Source: Xanthobacteraceae bacterium
GTDB lineage: Bacteria; Pseudomonadota; Alphaproteobacteria; Rhizobiales; Xanthobacteraceae
DNA length: 46,940 nucleotides
Direction of reading: 5' to 3'
NCBI GenBank assembly: GCA_029266425.1
Contig: JAQSWY010000039.1
Location: 1-46,940 of the forward strand
The translations under genes and the position numbers were made by a program. Shown here in pieces: positions 16,332-25,632 of this stretch. The notes under the pieces were generated by a model. It was given only the letters and a program-made list of their open reading frames with translations, ran no database searches and was not told the origin of the DNA. Position 1 is the stretch's first letter. Each line of letters begins with the position of its first letter.

Positions 16332-17333
16332 TCAGCCCGGAACGTGCGTGAAGAACGGCGTGTGGGCCGGAGCGGCCACCAGCCGGTCCAGCTCGGCATC
16401 GAGCTTCAGCACCGAGATCGAGGCGCCGGCCATCTCCATGGAGGTGGCGAACTCGCCGATCCAGACGTGCTTCACCTTGGCACCGCGCCCTTCGATGAGC
16501 TGCGAGACCCGGCGGAAGAGGATGTAGAGTTCTTCCTTCGGCGTGCCGCCGAGCCCGTTCACCAGCACGGCAACTTCGTCGCCCGTTCCGAGCGCCTGCT
16601 CGGCGAAGATGCGCTCCATCATCTCGTCGACCACCGCGTCGGCGGGTGCGAGCTTCGTACGGCTGATGCCCGGCTCGCCATGGATGCCCATGCCGATCTC
16701 CATCTCGTCTACGCCGATGGAGAAGGTGGCGTGTCCGACTTCGGGGACCACGCAGCTCGACAGCGCGACGCCCATGGTCCGGGTGTTGAGCCGCGCCTTG
16801 TCGGCGATGCGGGCCACCTCGTCGAGGGAGAGGCCTTCGGCCGCCGCCGCGCCGGCCGCCTTGTAGACGAAGAAGATGCCCGCGACGCCGCGCCGCTTGT
16901 GCTCCTCGCCCACCACCGAGGAGGCGACGTCGTCATTGCCGACGACCTGCATCACCCGGATGCCGTCGAGGTCCGCGAGCTCGGCCGCCATGTCGAAATT
17001 GATGATGTCGCCGGTGTAGTTGCCATAGATGTAGAGCACCCCGGCGCCCTGATCGATGTACTTGGTGACCTCATGCATCTGGTCGGCGCTCGGCGACTGG
17101 AACACGCCGCCCACGGCGCAGCCGTCGAGCATGCCCTCGCCGACATAGCCGAGGAACAGCGGCAGGTGGCCCGAACCGCCGCCGGTGGCAATGCCGACCT
17201 TGCCGGCCTTGGGCCTGGCGACCACCAGGCAGCGCTTGTCGTCGGCGACGTGGGTCACCTGCGGATGCGCGCGGTAGATGCCCTCCAGCATCTCATCGAC
17301 GAAGGTCGTCGCATCGTTGAGAAATTTCTTCAT
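16332..17333 (-). CDS. dhaK: Dihydroxyacetone kinase subunit K (DhaK)
   Basis: A 333-aa substrate-binding kinase subunit. Key residues are in place: GGGSGH with His56, YGNYTGDIINF with Asp109, and GMGIHGEPG with His218, the residue that binds the ketone covalently as a hemiaminal. The ATG at 17333 starts MKKFLNDATT; in-frame codons upstream lie in the spacer. Its operon contains a complete sugar ABC importer, which dihydroxyacetone alone would not explain, so the true substrate may be a ketotetrose such as erythrulose or another ketose; this is inference. Confidence 0.94.
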   Translation of the reverse strand: MKKFLNDATTFVDEMLEGIYRAHPQVTHVADDKRCLVVARPKAGKVGIATGGGSGHLPLFLGYVGEGMLDGCAVGGVFQSPSADQMHEVTKYIDQGAGVLYIYGNYTGDIINFDMAAELADLDGIRVMQVVGNDDVASSVVGEEHKRRGVAGIFFVYKAAGAAAAEGLSLDEVARIADKARLNTRTMGVALSSCVVPEVGHATFSIGVDEMEIGMGIHGEPGISRTKLAPADAVVDEMMERIFAEQALGTGDEVAVLVNGLGGTPKEELYILFRRVSQLIEGRGAKVKHVWIGEFATSMEMAGASISVLKLDAELDRLVAAPAHTPFFTHVPG

Positions 17334-17345
17334 CTTGTCCTCTTG

Positions 17346-17376
17346 GGGTCGCGCTAGGTCTCGTTGGGTCGCGCTA
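17346..17376 (-). repeat. Tandem 11-bp repeat in permease/dhaK spacer
   Basis: GGGTCGCGCTA occurs twice (17346-17356 and 17366-17376), 20 bp apart, in the 59-bp spacer between the permease gene and dhaK. Function unknown. Confidence 0.6.
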
Positions 17377-17392
17377 CGTTTGGGGCCGCCGG

Positions 17393-18427
17393 TCAGCCCT
17401 TCCTCTGGCACATCACGAAGAACGCGGCGGCGAGCAGGATGAAGCCGCCGACGACCACGCGCTGCCACGTGCTCGGAATGCCCACCATCACCAGCACGCT
17501 GTTCACCACGACCACGAGCAACACGCCGAGGACCGTGCCCAGCACGGTCCCGGTGCCCCCGGTGATGCGCGCGCCGCCGAGCACGACGGCGGCGATGACG
17601 TTGATCTCGGTGCCGACGAGGTCGAACGGGTTGGCGTGCCGGTTGGCGCAGACATGAATGATGCCGGCGAGGCCGGCGAGCGCGCCGGCATAGGCGAACA
17701 GGAAGATGTGGACGGTGCGCAGATTATAGCCCAGGCGCGCCGCGACGTTGGCATTACCGCCGACCGCAAAGATGGCTCGGCCCATGAGCGTGCGGTTCAG
17801 CATCCACCAGGTGACCAGCGCCGCCGCGGGCAGGATGAGGAAGTAGACCGGCAGGGTGATGAGGGCGCCGTTCGACGCTTCGAGCTGCAGCAGCGGCATG
17901 CGCCCGAACGCGCCCATCTGCGGCGGCAGCGACATGATCCACACCGTTCCGATGAAGGCAAGCAGGATGCCGCGGAATAGATACTGCGTGCCGATGGTGA
18001 CGATCAGAGACGGCACCCGCAAATGATGCACCAGCAGACCGTTGACGACGCCGAGCAGCGCGCCGCCGGCCATCGCCATGACGAGCACGAGCACGATCGG
18101 CGCGCCGGGGAAATATTTCCCCACGAGCAGCGTCAGCGAATACATGGTGAAGGCGGCGATCGCGGTGAAGGACACGTCGATGCCGCCGGCGGCGAGGATG
18201 ATGAACACGCCGAGCGCGAACAACCCCATCACCACGCTGGCGCGTCCGATGTCGATCAGCGTCGAGGGCTGAAGGAAGGCGGGATTGATCACCGCCACCG
18301 CGGTGCAGATCGCCACCAGCAGCACGAAGGTGATCGCCTCCGGACGCCGGCTCACCAGCTGGACGAGACCGAGGGAGCGCGCCTCGCGCGGGCCGGTGTG
18401 AACTCCTTCGAGCTGCGACGAGCTCAT
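17393..18427 (-). CDS. Sugar ABC transporter permease (RbsC-like), second
   Basis: A 344-aa inner-membrane protein with 8-10 helices of the ribose/monosaccharide (BPD_transp_2) permease family, with FIILAAGGIDVSFTAIAAF near residue 90 and INVIAAVVLGGARITGGTGT near residue 275 as signature blocks. Its start overlaps the stop of the ATPase gene by 4 nt (18424-18427). It is probably one half of a heterodimeric channel with the product of 21116-22108. Confidence 0.94.
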   Translation of the reverse strand: MSSSQLEGVHTGPREARSLGLVQLVSRRPEAITFVLLVAICTAVAVINPAFLQPSTLIDIGRASVVMGLFALGVFIILAAGGIDVSFTAIAAFTMYSLTLLVGKYFPGAPIVLVLVMAMAGGALLGVVNGLLVHHLRVPSLIVTIGTQYLFRGILLAFIGTVWIMSLPPQMGAFGRMPLLQLEASNGALITLPVYFLILPAAALVTWWMLNRTLMGRAIFAVGGNANVAARLGYNLRTVHIFLFAYAGALAGLAGIIHVCANRHANPFDLVGTEINVIAAVVLGGARITGGTGTVLGTVLGVLLVVVVNSVLVMVGIPSTWQRVVVGGFILLAAAFFVMCQRKG

Positions 18428-19998
18428 TGGACGGTCTCCGTCTTCGAGGCCAGCATGGCGCGGTAGAGCGCATCCTCGTCGGCCTGTTCGGCGTCGAACT
18501 CGGCGACGATCCGCCCGCTGTTCATCACCAGGATGCGGTCGCAGTTCTGCAGCAGTTCGGGCAAGTCGTCGCTGACGATGACAAGGCCCATGCCGGCCTC
18601 GGCGAGCTGCTGGATGACACGGTAGATCGTATCCTTCGAGCCGACATCCACGCCGACCGTCGGACCATGAAGCAGCAGGAATTTGGGCTGTATGCTGAGC
18701 CAGCGCCCGATCAGGACGCGCTGCTGGTTGCCGCCGGAAAGCGCGCCCACCGGGAGTTCGAGATCCCTCGTATTGAGCCGCATGTCCTCGGACAGCCTGG
18801 CGGCGAGCCTACGGCCCTTGGCCTTGTCGACAATGCCGAAGCTGTTGCTGAGCTGACGGACCACGAGGGCGATCTCGTTCTCGAGGATCGACTTGTCGAG
18901 AAACAGCCCCTCGGCAAGACGGTCCTCGGGCACATAGCCGATCCCCGCGGCGATGGCTTGCGAGGGATGGCGGATGCGGATCTCGCGGCCCTCGATCGTC
19001 ACCTTGCCCTCATCGGCCGGCGTGATCCCGGCGATTGCCGTGGCGAGCTCGTTGCGCCCGGAATCGGCGAGACCCGTGATGCCGAGGATCTCCCCTTTGC
19101 GGACGGTGAAGCTGATGTGCTCGAAACTCGGCTGCCGCGAGAGCCAGTCGACGCGGAATAGCTCCTCGTCCTGCGCGCGTCCGGTACGGTAGCGCTGGGA
19201 ATCGATCTGCCGGCCGGTCATCAGCTCGGCGAGCTCGCGCCTGGTGTAGCTCTCGATCGGTCCTTGGGCGACGCACTGGCCATCGCGGAAGACGATGGCG
19301 TGGCCGCCTATGCGATAGCACTCTTCCAGCTTGTGGGTGACGAACAGCACCGCCACGCCTTCCGAGCGCAGGCGCGCGACGACCCGGATGAGATTGTCGA
19401 CCTCCCGGCGGGTGAGGGAGGTTGTCGGCTCGTCCATGATGACGAGCTTCGCCCGCGTGGCGATGGCGCGAGCGATGGCGACGAGTTGCCGCGAAGCCAG
19501 AGGAAGCTCGGAGACCACGGTGCCGAGGAAGGTCCTGCCGGTCGGCAGGCCGACCGTCTCCAGCGCGGCGCTCGCGGTGCGCCGCAGTCGGCCGCTGTCG
19601 AACATGCGGGCGAGATGGCCGCCATGGATGACGAGTTGCTCGTTCAGCGCGACATTCTCGGCAACAGTGAGGTTCGGGATGAGGGACAGGTCCTGGTAGA
19701 CGGTCTCGATCCCGGCACTGAGCGCTTGGATCGGCGAGAGCGCGCGGAAGGAGCGGCCCTCGAGAACGATCTCGCCTTCGTCCGGCGCCAGCGCCCCGGA
19801 CATGATCTTGATCACGGTGCTCTTGCCGCAGCCGTTCTCGCCGAGCAGATGGTAGGCCTCGCCGGCCTCGAGCGAAAAGCCGACGCCACGCAGAGCGTGG
19901 ACGCCCCCGAACCGCTTGTGGATTCCCCGCACTTCGAGGAAGCGGTCCGGCCGGTGCGGATCGTTGTGACTGTCGGACACGCGCGCGACCTCATTCAC
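18424..19998 (-). CDS. Sugar ABC transporter ATP-binding protein (RbsA-like)
   Basis: A 524-aa tandem ATPase. The N-terminal domain has a Walker A LLGENGCGKSTVIK near residue 52, a signature region LPLASRQLVAIARAIA and Walker B KLVIMDEPT. The C-terminal domain has the usual degenerate P-loop and a strong signature LSGGNQQRVLIGRWL near residue 425. This double-domain form is typical of monosaccharide importers. It energises the two permeases on either side in the operon. Confidence 0.96.
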   Translation of the reverse strand: MNEVARVSDSHNDPHRPDRFLEVRGIHKRFGGVHALRGVGFSLEAGEAYHLLGENGCGKSTVIKIMSGALAPDEGEIVLEGRSFRALSPIQALSAGIETVYQDLSLIPNLTVAENVALNEQLVIHGGHLARMFDSGRLRRTASAALETVGLPTGRTFLGTVVSELPLASRQLVAIARAIATRAKLVIMDEPTTSLTRREVDNLIRVVARLRSEGVAVLFVTHKLEECYRIGGHAIVFRDGQCVAQGPIESYTRRELAELMTGRQIDSQRYRTGRAQDEELFRVDWLSRQPSFEHISFTVRKGEILGITGLADSGRNELATAIAGITPADEGKVTIEGREIRIRHPSQAIAAGIGYVPEDRLAEGLFLDKSILENEIALVVRQLSNSFGIVDKAKGRRLAARLSEDMRLNTRDLELPVGALSGGNQQRVLIGRWLSIQPKFLLLHGPTVGVDVGSKDTIYRVIQQLAEAGMGLVIVSDDLPELLQNCDRILVMNSGRIVAEFDAEQADEDALYRAMLASKTETVQ

Positions 19999-20048
19999 GC
20001 TGCCGGAGGCTCAGGGCGAGCCTCCGGGACGAGTTCAGGAGCAATCGG

Positions 20049-21059
20049 TCAGAAGAGGTATTCCTTATAGGTCTTCTTGTCGGCCAGGACCATGCCGTTG
20101 CCGACGATGAGAAGGCCCTCGCCGGGACCCTTAGTGACCTTCACCTTCTCGTAGCCCGGCACGCCGAGGCTCATGCCGTCGGTGACCGGCTTCTTGGCCA
20201 GCAGCAGCTTGGCGACGGCGTTCATCGCCATGCCGGCCTTCTGCGGATCCCAGAAGCCGATGGCGGTGATGGCGCCGGATTCCAGGAGATCCGCCGAGGG
20301 GTTGGGCAGGCCGGTACCGACCAGGCAGACCTTGCCGGTGAGGCCGGCCTCGTCGATGGCGCGGCCGACGCCGAGCACGTCATTGCCCGCGGAGGTCTGG
20401 AAGCCCTTGATGTCCGGGTGCTTGCGCAGGACTTCCTTGGCCTTCTCGTAGGTCGCGTTGGCATCGTCGAACGACTCGTTGTTCGGGTCGACGAGCTGCA
20501 TGCCCGGGTGGCTCTTGGCGTTCTGCTCGCCCGCGCCGACCCACTGGAGGTGCGTGCGGCTGCCGAGCGAGCCGACGAAGGTGGTCCACTTGCCCTTGCC
20601 GCCCATGCACTGGGCGAGCCGCTCGTTCAGCGCCTTGCCGTATTCGGCGTTATCGAACGCCTCGACGTCGGCCTGGGTGTTCTTCTGGTTGTCGGCCTCG
20701 TGCGTCACCACGACGATGCCGCGGTCCATCGCGCGCTTCAGCGCGCCTTCGATCACCGCCGGGTCCATCGGCACCACGGCGAGCGCGTTCACGCCCTTGG
20801 CGGTGAGGTCCTGGATGATCTGGAGTTGCTGCGCTGCGTCCGCGGTCGCCGGCCCGTACTGCGTCGCCACGACGTCCGGATTGGCCTTCTGGAACGCCAC
20901 GACGCCGGTGTTCAGGCGATCGAACCACGGAATGCCGCTGATCTTCACCACGGTGGCGATCACCGGCTTGTCCTGCGCCACCAGAACGCCGGCCGACCCG
21001 GCGACGATCGCCGCCGCCATCACGGAGCCGGTGAGCAGTTTCTTCGAGAATGCGCCCAT
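20049..21059 (-). CDS. Sugar ABC transporter periplasmic binding protein
   Basis: A 336-aa periplasmic binding protein of the RbsB-like family (Peripla_BP_4). A signal peptide covers about residues 1-28 (MGAFSKKLLTGSVMAAAIVA..., cleavage near VLVA-QD). The start ATG at 21059 is fixed by GGAGGAAAC directly upstream; an ATG at 21071 is less likely. Family blocks include VKISGIPWFDRLNTGVVAFQ and KGVNALAVVPMDPAVIEGAL. It is the specificity part of the importer; the ligand is unknown. Confidence 0.94.
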   Translation of the reverse strand: MGAFSKKLLTGSVMAAAIVAGSAGVLVAQDKPVIATVVKISGIPWFDRLNTGVVAFQKANPDVVATQYGPATADAAQQLQIIQDLTAKGVNALAVVPMDPAVIEGALKRAMDRGIVVVTHEADNQKNTQADVEAFDNAEYGKALNERLAQCMGGKGKWTTFVGSLGSRTHLQWVGAGEQNAKSHPGMQLVDPNNESFDDANATYEKAKEVLRKHPDIKGFQTSAGNDVLGVGRAIDEAGLTGKVCLVGTGLPNPSADLLESGAITAIGFWDPQKAGMAMNAVAKLLLAKKPVTDGMSLGVPGYEKVKVTKGPGEGLLIVGNGMVLADKKTYKEYLF

Positions 21060-21115
21060 AGTTTCCTCCATTTTTGCCTCCCTCAATTGGCATCTCGATG
21101 CGTGAGGGATTCGCA

Positions 21116-22108
21116 TCACGCGAGCGTTCGTTTCTTGCTCGGGGACAGGAAGCCGACGAGGTCGTAGCGACCGACGGCCAGGAAGGTGAGAAGCAGCGCG
21201 CCCCAGGCGAAATCGCGCACGAAGTTCGACAGGCCGCCGAAATTCAAGAGGCTGGACATCAGCTGCAGCGCGATGGCCGCGAGCACCACGCAGATGATCC
21301 GCCCATAGCCGCCCTCCGGCCGCACCCCGGCCATGACGGCGATGAGGATGGCGATCAAGAGGTAGGACGTGCCGTAGTCCCATTTCACGTTGACGTTGCG
21401 CGCGGCGATGATGACGCCGGCAAGCCCCGACAGCGTGCCGCTCAGCGCGTAGGTGGTGATCAGCACCTTCGTCTTGGGAAAGCCCGCAAAGGTGGCGGCC
21501 TTGGGATTAGTGCCCATCAGCATGAGCCACAGGCCGAAGGGCGTGAACTTCAGCAGCGCGCCGATGAGGGTGGCGACCAGGGCGAAGACGAGGAAGCCGA
21601 TCGGCACGCCGGCGAGCGTGCCCTCGCCGAGGCTGGCGAGCGGCTCCGGAGAGCCGACGGTGACAGCCCGGCCGTCCGAGACGACGACCGTGATGCCGGT
21701 GAAGGCCATCTGCGTGCCGAGCGTGCACAGGATCGGCGTGATGTTCAGCCGGCTGATCAGAATGCCGTTGATGGCGCCGCCGATGCAGCCCACGACGACC
21801 GCCACCAGGATGAAGGCGAGCGAATAGGCGAACTCCTGGTCGGCGCTGGACAGGAACAATCCGACGAGAACCGCCGACATCACCGCGGACAGATTTGCCA
21901 GCGCGATGCCGGAGAGGTCGATACCGCCATTGCCGGCGCACATGGCGAGCATGACGCCGATGGCGAGGAAGCCGATTTCGGGCAGCTGGCTCGCCATGGA
22001 CTGGAGATTGAACAGGGACAGGAACGTGCCGCCGGAGATCGCGGCGCCCGCCGCGAGCAGCAGCACATTGATGGCGACGAGCATGACCAGCTGTCCGCCT
22101 GTCCGCAT
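21116..22108 (-). CDS. Sugar ABC transporter permease (RbsC-like), first
   Basis: A 330-aa membrane protein of the same family as the second permease, with GVMLAMCAGNGGIDLSGIAL near residue 55 and YLLIAILIAVMAGVRPEGGY near residue 250. The ATG at 22108 sits behind GGGAGGAGG. First gene of the six-gene minus-strand operon, divergent from the LacI regulator. Two different permeases in one cassette indicate a heterodimeric channel. Confidence 0.94.
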   Translation of the reverse strand: MRTGGQLVMLVAINVLLLAAGAAISGGTFLSLFNLQSMASQLPEIGFLAIGVMLAMCAGNGGIDLSGIALANLSAVMSAVLVGLFLSSADQEFAYSLAFILVAVVVGCIGGAINGILISRLNITPILCTLGTQMAFTGITVVVSDGRAVTVGSPEPLASLGEGTLAGVPIGFLVFALVATLIGALLKFTPFGLWLMLMGTNPKAATFAGFPKTKVLITTYALSGTLSGLAGVIIAARNVNVKWDYGTSYLLIAILIAVMAGVRPEGGYGRIICVVLAAIALQLMSSLLNFGGLSNFVRDFAWGALLLTFLAVGRYDLVGFLSPSKKRTLA

Positions 22109-22127
22109 GGCCTCCTCCCGGAGCTTT

Positions 22128-22379
22128 TTTAGTAAATTCAGACCAGCTTCACTAAAATTCCTAGCAAAGGCTTTCGCGCCATGCAAGCCGGCGAAGCCTG
22201 TTTCCTGCCGCGCCCAACTCGTGCCTGTATCACCACCGCGGCTCCAGATACGGTGCAATGCTGTGTTGCATCAAGATTTCGTTTGCAGCGCATCATCATG
22301 TCGGAGGCAGAGGCAAGCCTGTTGCAAGCCGTAGTTTTTTGCCGTAACCGTCAATAAGAGAGCTGAAACGTTTACTAAA
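22128..22379. promoter_or_regulatory. Divergent control region with mirrored TTTACTAAA boxes
   Basis: TTTAGTAAA (22128-22136) lies just upstream of the transporter operon and its reverse complement TTTACTAAA (22371-22379) lies just upstream of the LacI gene, 235 bp apart. The second box overlaps a perfect AAACGTTT palindrome (22366-22373), a typical LacI-family half-site pair. A CACTAAAA variant is at 22151-22158. Two sites at either end would allow repression by looping; binding is inferred. Confidence 0.55.
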
Positions 22380-22429
22380 CAGAATTGCCGTTTGGCAGCT
22401 CACAAAGGGGCGCAGATGCGCTTCGGGCG

Positions 22430-23518
22430 ATGAAGCAGAAGCGACCTCTCACGATCCGGGATATTGCGGCCTTGGCTGGCGTATCGCCGTCCACCGTGTC
22501 CCTGGTGCTGAACGGCAAGGGAGAGATTTCCGGGGTCACCCGCGCCCGCGTCCTGGAGGCAGCCGCGAAGCTGAACTACGTCGCCCGGGTGCCGCGACCG
22601 CGGGCCGAGGCCAGCGAGACCATCCGGTTCTTGAAGATCGCCAAGCACGGCCATACCGTGAACCGCGACCACAGCGTGTTCATCTCCGACTATATCGACG
22701 GCATGTCGGCGGAAGCGACGCGGCGCGGCTATACGCTCGAGGTCGTGTCCTTTGAGGGCCAGCCGATCGGCACGGTCGCGGAATCGCTCGCCGCCGCGCC
22801 GGTCAGCGGCGTCATCGCGCTCGGCACCGAATTGTCGGAAGCCGACATCCGGATGATCCAGAGCCTCGGCCTGCCGACCGTGTTCATCGACACCGTCTTC
22901 GATGTGATCGACGCCAATTTCGTCAACATGAACAATGAGGATGCGGTCCACAAGGTGCTCGCGCGGCTGCGCGGCCAGGGCTTCAGCCGGATCGGCTTCG
23001 TCGCCAGCCATGTCGAGACCACGAATTTCCGCCTGCGCCAGGAAGCGTTCTTCCGCAACATGATGCGGCTTGGCCTGGAGGCGAACCCCGACCGCGTGCT
23101 CTCGGTCGAATCGACCTTCGACGGCGCCTACACGGACGCGGTGCGCCTGCTCGGCGGCGGCATCGATCTCGCCGAATGCTACTTCTGCACCAACGACGTC
23201 ATCGCCTACGGCTTCATCAAGGCCCTGCGCGAGTTCAGCGTGCGCATTCCAGAAGACGTTGCCATCGTCGGCTTTGACAATCTGCCGTTGAGCTCGACCA
23301 TGGAGCCGCCGCTGACCACCATCGACGTGTCGAAGCGCAAGATCGGCTATTTCGCCGTCACCGTGCTCGACGACATCATCAACGCGCCCGAGGCGCAGCC
23401 GCCGGTGAAGATCCTCGTCGGTGCCGAGCTGATCACGCGCGCCAGCGATGTGCCCGGCGGCCGGGCGCCGGCGATTGCCCGCGTTCTGCGTCGCCGGCGT
23501 GCGACGCAATCGGCCTGA
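22430..23518 (+). CDS. LacI-family transcriptional regulator
   Basis: A 362-aa repressor with a classic N-terminal helix-turn-helix and hinge (TIRDIAALAGVSPSTVSLVL near residue 8, NYVARVPRPRAE near 48) and a sugar-binding effector domain (DVAIVGFDNLPLSSTMEPPL near 275). The ATG at 22430 gives the normal N-terminus; an in-frame TTG at 22385 adds residues without homology. It is divergent from the ABC-dha operon and followed by the racemase-like and AKR genes, so it most likely represses both units until the sugar or its phosphate binds. Confidence 0.94.
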   Translation: MKQKRPLTIRDIAALAGVSPSTVSLVLNGKGEISGVTRARVLEAAAKLNYVARVPRPRAEASETIRFLKIAKHGHTVNRDHSVFISDYIDGMSAEATRRGYTLEVVSFEGQPIGTVAESLAAAPVSGVIALGTELSEADIRMIQSLGLPTVFIDTVFDVIDANFVNMNNEDAVHKVLARLRGQGFSRIGFVASHVETTNFRLRQEAFFRNMMRLGLEANPDRVLSVESTFDGAYTDAVRLLGGGIDLAECYFCTNDVIAYGFIKALREFSVRIPEDVAIVGFDNLPLSSTMEPPLTTIDVSKRKIGYFAVTVLDDIINAPEAQPPVKILVGAELITRASDVPGGRAPAIARVLRRRRATQSA

Positions 23519-23563
23519 CGCAGAAATTACGCCGGCAAATAACAGTCCGGACGGGAGGAAACG

Positions 23564-24214
23564 ATGCCGCGCCTCGCCTTGGTCCATACCGTGCCCGCGC
23601 TGATCGAGCGGTTCCGTCCCCTCGTCGCGCAGGCGCTGCCGGATTGGCAGAGCTACAATGTCACGGACGAAAGCCTGCTGCAGGACACGATCCGCGACGG
23701 CCGCCCTTCCGGGACGACGGTGCATCGTCTCGCTTCCTACGTCTCCGGCGCCGTGGATGCGGGAGCGGACGCCATCATCGTCACCTGCTCCTCGCTGGGC
23801 GAGGCGGCGGACGCGCTACGCCCGCTCACTCAGGTGCCGCTCTTCCGGATCGACCGCGGCATGGCGGCGGCCGCCGCCGCACAGGCGCAGCGCGTCGGCG
23901 TGCTGGCGACGCTCGCGACCACGCTCGGTCCGACAAGCCGGCTCATCCGTGCCGAGGCAGCGAGCGCCGGGCGCGACTGCATTGTGGTCGATCGGCTCTG
24001 CGACGGCGCCTTCGCGCAGTTGATGGCAGGCGACCGCGTCGGCCACGACATGGCGGTGCGCGCGGCTTTCGACGATCTCGCGACGCAGGTCGATCTCGTG
24101 GTCCTCGCGCAGGCCTCGATGGCCGGTGCGCTGGCGTCCGTCGGCTCCACGGCCGTTCCGGTGCTCACCAGCCCGGAACTCGGCGTCTCCCATATCGCCG
24201 CGCAGCTCGCCTGA
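23564..24214 (+). CDS. Asp/Glu racemase superfamily protein, one catalytic Cys missing
   Basis: A 216-aa protein of the aspartate/glutamate/hydantoin racemase superfamily. The first catalytic Cys is present in IIVTCSSLGEAADAL (near residue 74), but the place of the second, usually in an LACT-like motif, reads VVLAQASMAG (near 186). Racemisation by two Cys bases is therefore unlikely; single-Cys members of this fold include arylmalonate decarboxylase-like and isomerase-like enzymes. GGGAGGAAACG precedes the ATG. The context between a LacI regulator and an aldo-keto reductase suggests a step on a sugar acid or keto-sugar. Confidence 0.85.
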   Translation: MPRLALVHTVPALIERFRPLVAQALPDWQSYNVTDESLLQDTIRDGRPSGTTVHRLASYVSGAVDAGADAIIVTCSSLGEAADALRPLTQVPLFRIDRGMAAAAAAQAQRVGVLATLATTLGPTSRLIRAEAASAGRDCIVVDRLCDGAFAQLMAGDRVGHDMAVRAAFDDLATQVDLVVLAQASMAGALASVGSTAVPVLTSPELGVSHIAAQLA

Positions 24215-24262
24215 GTCAGATCGCGGTTGCGCCTTTCCCCCCGGTCATTCGCGAGCAGGAAC

Positions 24263-25324
24263 ATGAAGTACAGGACGCTCGGCCGTTCCGGCCTCAAGGT
24301 ATCGGCGCTCAGCATGGGCACCTTCTCGTTCGGCGGTGTCGGCGATTTCGCCAAGGTCGCGAACCACGGCGTCAAGGAAGCTCGCCGTCTCGTCGACGTC
24401 TGCATCGACGGCGGCATCAATGTGATCGACACCGCGAACATGTACTCGCTCGGCCGTTCCGAGGAGATCGTCGGCGAGGTCCTCGAGGGCCGTCGCGACC
24501 GCGTGCTGATCTCCTCCAAGGCCCGCATGCGCATCGACGACGGGCCGAACGACGAGGGCACGTCGCGCTATCACCTCATCCGCGAATGCGAGCGCAGCCT
24601 CAAGCGGCTGCGCTCCGACCACATCGACATCTACTTCATGCACGAGTGGGACGGCCTGACGCCCGTCGAGGAGATGCTCGGCGCGCTCGATACGCTGATC
24701 CAGCAGGGCAAGATCCGCTACATCGGCTGCTCCAACTATTCCGGCTGGCATCTGATGAAGGCGCTCGGCATCGCCGAGGCATCGAGACTGCCGCGCTTCG
24801 TCGCCCAGCAGATCCACTACACGCTGGAGGCGCGCGAGGCGGAGTACGAACTCTTGCCCATCGCCGTCGACCAGGGCGTCGGCGTGATGGTGTGGAGCCC
24901 GCTGGCGGCGGGCCTGCTCTCCGGCGCGTTCGGCCGCGACCGGGCGCCCGCCTCCTCCCGCCAGGCCGCCGGCTGGACCGAGCCGCCGATCCGCGACGCC
25001 GAGCGGCTGTGGAACATCGTCGACGTCCTCGATTCCATCGCCGCGGCGCGGGGCATCACGGCCGCTCAGGTGGCGCTGGCGTGGACGCTGACGCGTCCGG
25101 GGATCGCCTCGCTGGTGGTCGGCGGTACCGAGGAGCGGCATTTCCTCGACAACATCGCCGCCGTCGATCTCGAGCTGGATGCAACCGAGCTGGAGCGCCT
25201 CAACCAGGTCAGCCGGGTTCCGTATGTCTATCCCTATTGGCACCAGCACAATTTCGCGCGCGATCGGTTCAGCCCGGGCGACTGGGCGCTGCATGCGAGC
25301 TATGAGGACCTTGGCAAGGTCTGA
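24263..25324 (+). CDS. Aldo/keto reductase
   Basis: A 353-aa NAD(P)H-dependent oxidoreductase with a TIM-barrel fold. The catalytic tetrad is visible: Asp and Tyr in IDTANMYSLGRSEE (near residues 56-61), Lys in SSKARMR and His in IYFMHEWD. The cofactor end reads ASLVVGGTEERHFLDN. The ATG at 24263 follows an AGCAGGAA ribosome site. Sequence style is close to the YajO/Tas-like potassium-channel-beta group. In this cassette it may interconvert a polyol and a keto-sugar that DhaKL then phosphorylates; inference. Confidence 0.93.
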   Translation: MKYRTLGRSGLKVSALSMGTFSFGGVGDFAKVANHGVKEARRLVDVCIDGGINVIDTANMYSLGRSEEIVGEVLEGRRDRVLISSKARMRIDDGPNDEGTSRYHLIRECERSLKRLRSDHIDIYFMHEWDGLTPVEEMLGALDTLIQQGKIRYIGCSNYSGWHLMKALGIAEASRLPRFVAQQIHYTLEAREAEYELLPIAVDQGVGVMVWSPLAAGLLSGAFGRDRAPASSRQAAGWTEPPIRDAERLWNIVDVLDSIAAARGITAAQVALAWTLTRPGIASLVVGGTEERHFLDNIAAVDLELDATELERLNQVSRVPYVYPYWHQHNFARDRFSPGDWALHASYEDLGKV

Positions 25325-25632
25325 GGGCGCGCCTTCCGACGGTTCAGGCCAAGCATGAGCTCGACGCTCTGATTGGGCGGAGGCAATGGGGGGCGCGCCA
25401 CGCCTGTCTCGCTCGAAGCGCGGCGGGGCGGTTGTAGGCGATACCAGCCGAGACGCACCACAGGTCCCTGCCCGGCGCCGAAGTTCAGCCAAGTGTAGCG
25501 TATGCTGGCGCCACCTAACTCATAGCCGATTGTTATGCAGCCTATCACTCGATAACCGCTGGACGTCAGGCGTCGAGCATCACCAGCTTTGGATGGTCAA
25601 GCGCGGCCGGCAGTCGATCTGCCGAGCCGTCC
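25325..25632. other. Gene-free stretch at the border of the accessory region
   Basis: I see no gene with family signal here. A frame on the plus strand (25386-25883) has an unnatural composition rich in Cys, Arg and His and overlaps a better gene at 25633. Base composition falls from here on. Confidence 0.5.
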
